In this document: in pieces, positions 6,883 through 10,279 of the stretch | Numbering within the stretch: the stretch's first letter is position 1 | Layout of the letters: each line of letters begins with the position of its first letter | Assembly: GCA_012511315.1 (NCBI GenBank) | Contig: JAAZGI010000212.1 | Span: 1-10,279, forward strand | Length of the DNA stretch: 10,279 bases | Direction: 5' to 3' | Origin: Clostridium sp. | GTDB lineage: Bacteria; Bacillota; Clostridia; Clostridiales; Clostridiaceae | Notes under the pieces: generated by a model | Seen by the model: the letters and a program-made list of their open reading frames with translations, nothing else | Told to the model about the DNA's origin: nothing | Databases searched by the model: none | Translations under genes and position numbers: made by a program

Positions 6883-7810
6883 AATACCCATCATTTTAGA
6901 TTGTGATCCGGGTTTAGATGATGCCTATGCAATCATGCTGGCTAACAGTGCCAAGACACTCGAAGTTCGTGGGGTTACGGTGGTGGCTGGGAATGTAGAA
7001 TTTTATCACACGGCTCGAAACGCCGTTGATTTAGCAAGCATGCTCCACATGAAGACTAGAGTAGCCAAAGGAGCAGAAGCTCCACTCATTATCAACCTAC
7101 AAACGGCTGCCCACATCCATGGTGGCAATGGTTTGGGCGGCTACCTTTTACCGAAAGCCAACATCGACTTTGATTTGGATAAAGCATGGGATGTAATCCA
7201 CCAAGAAGCTGTAAAATGTGCAGGCGATCTCATACTTGTAGCCACGGGCCCTTTAACTAATGTAGCCATTGCCCTTTTAAAGTATCCTGATCTAAAGCGA
7301 AACATTAAGAAAATTGTCATGATGGGTGGCTCAACCACAACTGGCAATCATTCACCTTATGCTGAATTTAATATTTGGGCAGATCCACATGCAGCTGAGA
7401 TTGTGTTTAAATCGGGACTTCCACTCATTATGTTTGGCCTAAACGTCACTCATCAATGTGCTTTAAGTGAAGCGGAGATGACGGAGCTTGGTGAGATCGA
7501 TAGTGAGATACAAGCTCTTATTCAAGGGCTAAACAAACATGTCTTTGGTGAAGATCAAGTCCGTACTCGAGGGGGGACTTTAACCCTTCATGATGCAGTG
7601 GCTCTAGCTTATCTTCTGGATGAGAATATTGCAAAACTACGACCTGCCCAGGTTGTTTGCGAATTAAATAGTCCATTTAGCTGCGGCCAAACGGTGGTCG
7701 ATTTTAATTGTTTACCTGAAGAGGCAAACGTCAAAGTAGCTGTTGAGGCGAATAAACAAGTGTTTAAAGGTATTTTGACAACCATGGTAAAATCCTACAA
7801 AATAAAATAG
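6875..7810 (+). CDS. Nucleoside hydrolase (IUNH family), second paralog
   Basis: This 311-residue paralog of the preceding gene shares its fold and motifs: DCDPGLDD with D11, D15 and D16, VVAGN at 36-40, GNHSPYAEFNIWADP at about 157-171 and H239-D240 (HDAVA). Unlike its neighbour it keeps the canonical loop histidine His82 (HIHGGNGLGG). I chose the ATG at 6875 because GGGAGG at 6861-6866 precedes it by eight bases and the family motif then begins at the usual distance. A longer frame from 6794 would add 27 residues unlike the family. The start overlaps the previous stop by eight bases, which indicates translational coupling and one mRNA. Together the pair probably widens the range of nucleosides hydrolysed. 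Confidence 0.93.
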   Translation: MNKIPIILDCDPGLDDAYAIMLANSAKTLEVRGVTVVAGNVEFYHTARNAVDLASMLHMKTRVAKGAEAPLIINLQTAAHIHGGNGLGGYLLPKANIDFDLDKAWDVIHQEAVKCAGDLILVATGPLTNVAIALLKYPDLKRNIKKIVMMGGSTTTGNHSPYAEFNIWADPHAAEIVFKSGLPLIMFGLNVTHQCALSEAEMTELGEIDSEIQALIQGLNKHVFGEDQVRTRGGTLTLHDAVALAYLLDENIAKLRPAQVVCELNSPFSCGQTVVDFNCLPEEANVKVAVEANKQVFKGILTTMVKSYKIK

Positions 7811-7999
7811 AAATTGGGCGTTAATAAAGACCGGATTTCAGAGAAAAACAGGTAGAGAGTTCTTTCTGAGGGTTTGATTTCATGAATCTTTAGAATGGAT
7901 ATTAAGTTTTAAAACATTTTATGTTGACTTCATAAAAGACAGGAATGTTTTTTGGGAATAAGAACAAAATAAGAACAAAATAAGAGTGAGAATTTTTTG
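7811..7999. other. Intergenic region between the second nucleoside hydrolase and the YczE-like gene
   Basis: It shows no clear terminator. A weak stem could form between about 7838-7846 and 7863-7870, without a good T-run. Promoter-like pieces are poor: TTGATT at 7874-7879 with GATATT 18 bases later, and an isolated TTGACT at 7924-7929. The last part is the 11-bp repeat. Confidence 0.4.
7958..7990 (+). repeat. Short 11-bp tandem repeat before the YczE-like gene
   Basis: ATAAGAACAAA at 7958-7968 is repeated exactly at 7969-7979, and a diverged copy, ATAAGAGTGAG, covers 7980-7990. The last copy supplies the purine-rich stretch just upstream of the YczE-like start codon, so the repeat may have shaped its ribosome binding site. 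Confidence 0.7.
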
Positions 8000-8641
8000 A
8001 TGAAAAAAACAAATGAAATCATGCTAAAAAAAACGGCGCTTATTCTAGTATCCACCATGATGATGGCATTTGGGATCAGTCTATTTCTAGAAAGTAAACT
8101 AGGTTCTGATCCCCTATCCGTCTGGTCGGATGGGTTGGGCAATCGTTTAAATATAGCGGTAGGAAATGCCAACTTAATCCATAACCTCGTGTTATTGGCT
8201 TTGGTTCTAATTTTTGCTAGACGTTTTGTCAAATGGGGAACGGCTATTAATGCCGTGACCCTTGGCTTATTTATGAATCTGTTCGGCCCTTGGATCCTGC
8301 AAGTAGTTGGATCCCAACCTTCCATGCTGGTACGTGTCATCATGTTGTTAGTGGGGCAAACGACGCTATGTTTTGGCGTTGCTATAAACGTGACTACAAA
8401 ATTTGGGTATACGGTGGCTGAGGGGTTAATTGTTCAGATAAGTGAAAAGTTTAAAATGAAATATAGAACAGTAAAGATGCTATTTGATTTTACCCATACC
8501 CTGGGAGGAGTCTTACTAGGTGGTGTTTTCGGCATCGGCTCGGTAATTGCCGTCTTGACTGGTGGACCCTTGGTTTCATTTTTTAGGGAACATGGAGCAG
8601 AAAAGATCGTTGGATTATTTAAAGTGCCAGAGATCGACTAG
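8000..8641 (+). CDS. YczE-family integral membrane protein
   Basis: The 213-residue protein has four to five hydrophobic segments, at about 12-31, 59-75, 82-102, 110-132 and 163-187. It also has the features I associate with YczE/YyaS-like proteins (related to YitT): GSDPLSVW after the first helix, FGYTVAEGL in the middle and a glycine-rich GGVFGIGSVIAVLTGGPL near the end. Function in the family is not established; a transport role is often suspected. I prefer ATG 8000 to the TTG just before it (7997). The ribosome binding site is weak (GAGTGAG at 7984-7990), so translation may be modest. It lies 189 bases after the hydrolase pair without a clear terminator between, so co-transcription and a nucleoside-related role are possible but unproven. 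Confidence 0.8.
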   Translation: MKKTNEIMLKKTALILVSTMMMAFGISLFLESKLGSDPLSVWSDGLGNRLNIAVGNANLIHNLVLLALVLIFARRFVKWGTAINAVTLGLFMNLFGPWILQVVGSQPSMLVRVIMLLVGQTTLCFGVAINVTTKFGYTVAEGLIVQISEKFKMKYRTVKMLFDFTHTLGGVLLGGVFGIGSVIAVLTGGPLVSFFREHGAEKIVGLFKVPEID

Positions 8642-8743
8642 GGAATATCTTTGCCAGCTACTTGACTGGAGCCATCGTTCAAAACATAACCATTCAAAAA
8701 AACCGGTGATTTGACCCAGAGCTCTTAACGGCAAGGAGGTTAT

Positions 8744-8840
8744 ATGGTCGACGCCTTACCTAAATGAAGTCCAAACTAGAATTTTAGAAAAACTGAGAGA
8801 AGTTGAGAAAAGTTGGGTGAAGATGAACTTATTTTTGTGA
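8744..8840 (+). pseudogene. Possible frameshifted small ORF
   Basis: A strong ribosome binding site AAGGAGG at 8733-8739 precedes ATG 8744, but the frame stops after seven codons (MVDALPK, stop 8765-8767). The adjacent frame, one base off, runs open from about 8757 to the stop at 8838-8840 and encodes a Glu/Lys/Leu-rich helix-like stretch (YLNEVQTRILEKLREVEKSW...). Removing one base near 8756 would join them into a peptide of about 30 residues. It resembles no family I recognise. It could be a decayed gene end, a tiny gene with a sequencing error, or chance in A/G-rich DNA. Confidence 0.25.
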
Positions 8841-8860
8841 ACTTCAAATAGAGTTAGGAA

Positions 8861-8882
8861 TAACCAAGAATTTCCTTGGTTA
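8861..8882. promoter_or_regulatory. Inverted repeat upstream of the aldo/keto reductase
   Basis: TAACCAAG at 8861-8868 is exactly inverted as CTTGGTTA at 8875-8882, with six bases between. A possible -10 hexamer TATTAT follows at 8893-8898, which would place the repeat over the -35 zone, a position typical of an operator. No T-run follows, so a terminator is unlikely. No specific regulator is recognised. Confidence 0.4.
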
Positions 8883-8933
8883 AATTTAGTGTTATTATGT
8901 AAATGTAAAGATTATCGTGGAAAGGGGATTCTT

Positions 8934-10049
8934 ATGATTACAAGTAAATTTAAAAAATTAAACATTGAACCTTCTAAATTGGGATTTGGATGCATGCGTT
9001 TTCCAACCAATGAAGACGGCTCGATTGATGAGAGGGAAGCACAAAATTTATTGGATAGAGCCTATGAAGGTGGAGTAACCTACTTTGATACAGCCTGGCC
9101 TTATCATGATGAAAAAAGCGAGGCCTTTGTGGGAAAGGCCTTAAAAAAATATGATCGTGACAGTTTATATCTGGCAACCAAGCTCCCGGTTTGGAAACTT
9201 GAAAAAACAGAAGAAGTGCGCGAGTATGTGGAAGAACAATTAAAAAGACTGCAAACGGATTATATTGATTTTTATTTATTGCATGCTTTAAATAAGGAGC
9301 GGTGGGACAATGTTGTGAAACTTAACATGCTGGATGAACTGATGAAGCTTAAAAATGAAGGTAAGATTAAGTATTTAGGATTTTCCTTCCATGATGAGTA
9401 TGAAGTCTTTGAAGAAATTATAAAAGCCCATCCTTGGGATTTTTGTCAGATCCAATTCAATTACGTGGATACGGAGCTTCAGGCCGGCCTAAAAGGTTAC
9501 CACTTGGCTGAATCCATGGGTATTCCTGTAGTTGTTATGGAACCGGTAAAGGGTGGCTCACTGGCTAAGTTACCATCCACTATGGAATCGTTCTTTAGAA
9601 CCTTACGTCCCTATGATTCAGTAGCTTCCTGGGCTTTCCGCTTTGTGGGTTCTTACCCCAACGTTAAAGTCATTTTATCTGGTATGACAACAATGGAACA
9701 GGTAGAAGACAATCTGGAAACCTTCGCTTCATTTAATCCCTTGGATGAAGCTGAAGTAGAGGCCGTTCTCAATGTTACTCGAGAATATAAAGCTAGATTG
9801 AACAACCAGTGTACAGCCTGTGGATACTGCATGCCTTGTCCCTTTGGCGTGAATATTCCAGCCAATTTTAGACTATGGAACACGGGAGCTGTTTACGAAG
9901 ATTTTGCGGGAGCCAAAGAAAAATACGAGAATCTTTCAGCAGAAACCCGAGCGGAAAACTGTCAAGAGTGTGGAGCTTGTGAACCGCAATGCCCTCAAGA
10001 CATAACAATCATAGAAGATATGAAAAAAGTTGCTGCGCTGTTTGAATAA
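8934..10049 (+). CDS. Aldo/keto reductase with two C-terminal 4Fe-4S cluster motifs
   Basis: This 371-residue protein has an N-terminal aldo/keto reductase TIM barrel (about 1-275) and a ferredoxin-like tail. The usual catalytic tetrad is visible: D52 and Y57 in FDTAWPY, K83 in ATKLP and H117 in LLHAL. Two cysteine clusters follow: C293, C296, C299 and C302 (CTACGYCMPCP), and C343, C346, C349 and C353 (CQECGACEPQCP). They are enough for two 4Fe-4S clusters. Such proteins are common in anaerobes; their substrates are mostly unknown. I chose ATG 8934 because AAAGGGG at 8921-8927 lies six bases upstream; an earlier TTG at 8889 would add 15 non-conserved residues. The gene is probably monocistronic and ends before a shared terminator. 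Confidence 0.93.
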   Translation: MITSKFKKLNIEPSKLGFGCMRFPTNEDGSIDEREAQNLLDRAYEGGVTYFDTAWPYHDEKSEAFVGKALKKYDRDSLYLATKLPVWKLEKTEEVREYVEEQLKRLQTDYIDFYLLHALNKERWDNVVKLNMLDELMKLKNEGKIKYLGFSFHDEYEVFEEIIKAHPWDFCQIQFNYVDTELQAGLKGYHLAESMGIPVVVMEPVKGGSLAKLPSTMESFFRTLRPYDSVASWAFRFVGSYPNVKVILSGMTTMEQVEDNLETFASFNPLDEAEVEAVLNVTREYKARLNNQCTACGYCMPCPFGVNIPANFRLWNTGAVYEDFAGAKEKYENLSAETRAENCQECGACEPQCPQDITIIEDMKKVAALFE

Positions 10050-10114
10050 AACGAAAGTCGTTTTCGAAAGCAGTCAGAAGATTAGCAAAGACCATAAGAA
10101 CAAGAGAATCCGTC

Positions 10115-10154
10115 AGATAAGAAAAACCTGCTTAAAAGCAGGTTTTTCTTATCT
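10115..10154. terminator. Bidirectional terminator between the reductase and the convergent gene
   Basis: An 18-bp perfect stem (10115-10132 with 10137-10154) closes on a TAAA loop. Each arm has A5 outside the G/C core on one side and T5 on the other, so transcripts from both strands end in CCTGCT/AGCAGG followed by TTTTTCTT. It can serve both convergent genes. The outer part of the stem overlaps the last codons and stop of the minus-strand gene. Confidence 0.9.
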
Positions 10155-10279
10155 AGCCTGTTTCATCAACAGGGTAATGGCAGCTTCAATATTCGCTTCG
10201 CCGGTATGTGGATCAGAGGTGTTAATGACAGATTCTTCAATGGGGCACATTCCAGTACGAGTTCGGTTTTGAATCATTG
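10149..10279 (-). CDS. C-terminal part of a DUF1893-like protein (truncated by window edge)
   Basis: The last 42 codons of a minus-strand frame are visible, ending in TAA at 10149-10151. They include NRTRTGMCPIEESV and end in LLMKQAR. The pattern of an Asn-Arg followed by GMCP and an acidic residue resembles, from memory, the C-terminus of DUF1893 proteins, which have a cytidine-deaminase-like fold and unknown role. An ATG at 10275-10277 is in frame, but no ribosome binding site can be seen and the family is longer, so the gene most likely continues beyond the window. The family assignment is tentative; the reading frame itself looks real because it ends exactly at the shared terminator. Confidence 0.6.
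   Translation of the reverse strand, partial: MIQNRTRTGMCPIEESVINTSDPHTGEANIEAAITLLMKQAR

Noticed and set aside
10030..10272. Plus-strand frame after the reductase
   Set aside because: It overlaps the reductase end, runs through the terminator hairpin and is antisense to the better supported minus-strand gene end.

Overview
The base composition, A/T-rich intergenic DNA, strong AGGAGG-type ribosome binding sites and gene families suggest a low-GC Gram-positive anaerobe, most likely of class Clostridia. This is inferred from style and gene content, not from a marker gene. Most of the window looks chromosomal and housekeeping; I see no transposase, integrase, phage gene or CRISPR array.

Layout. 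Positions 1-126 hold structured non-coding sequence that resembles the 3' part of a Firmicutes 6S RNA (tentative). A plus-strand gene for the disaggregase ClpB follows (207-2801), with an extended -10 promoter and a GNRA hairpin in its 5' leader. Two minus-strand genes come next, each with its own terminator: a DUF4349-type lipoprotein (3088-4080) and a lipoate-protein ligase, lplA (4584-5570). The DNA between these two is unusually repetitive: a 14-bp tandem array, a 14-bp perfect inverted repeat and a family of ATTGAAAC-containing repeats.

From 5571 to 5934 lies a divergent control region with an lplA promoter on one side. On the other side is a leader carrying three copies of a 10-bp motif at exact 21-bp spacing and a possible short leader ORF. 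It precedes two overlapping paralogous nucleoside hydrolases (5935-6882 and 6875-7810), which form a nucleoside-salvage operon. A YczE-like membrane protein (8000-8641), a gene-poor stretch with a possible frameshifted small ORF, and an aldo/keto reductase with two C-terminal 4Fe-4S motifs (8934-10049) follow. The window ends in the C-terminal part of a minus-strand DUF1893-like gene that shares a long bidirectional hairpin terminator with the reductase.

The genes do not form one pathway. ClpB serves protein quality control, LplA lipoylation of 2-oxoacid dehydrogenases or the glycine cleavage system, and the hydrolases release bases and ribose from nucleosides. No obviously new multi-gene system is visible. 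The best leads are the phased repeats and leader upstream of the hydrolase operon, the 14-bp array, and the His-to-Gln difference between the two hydrolases.
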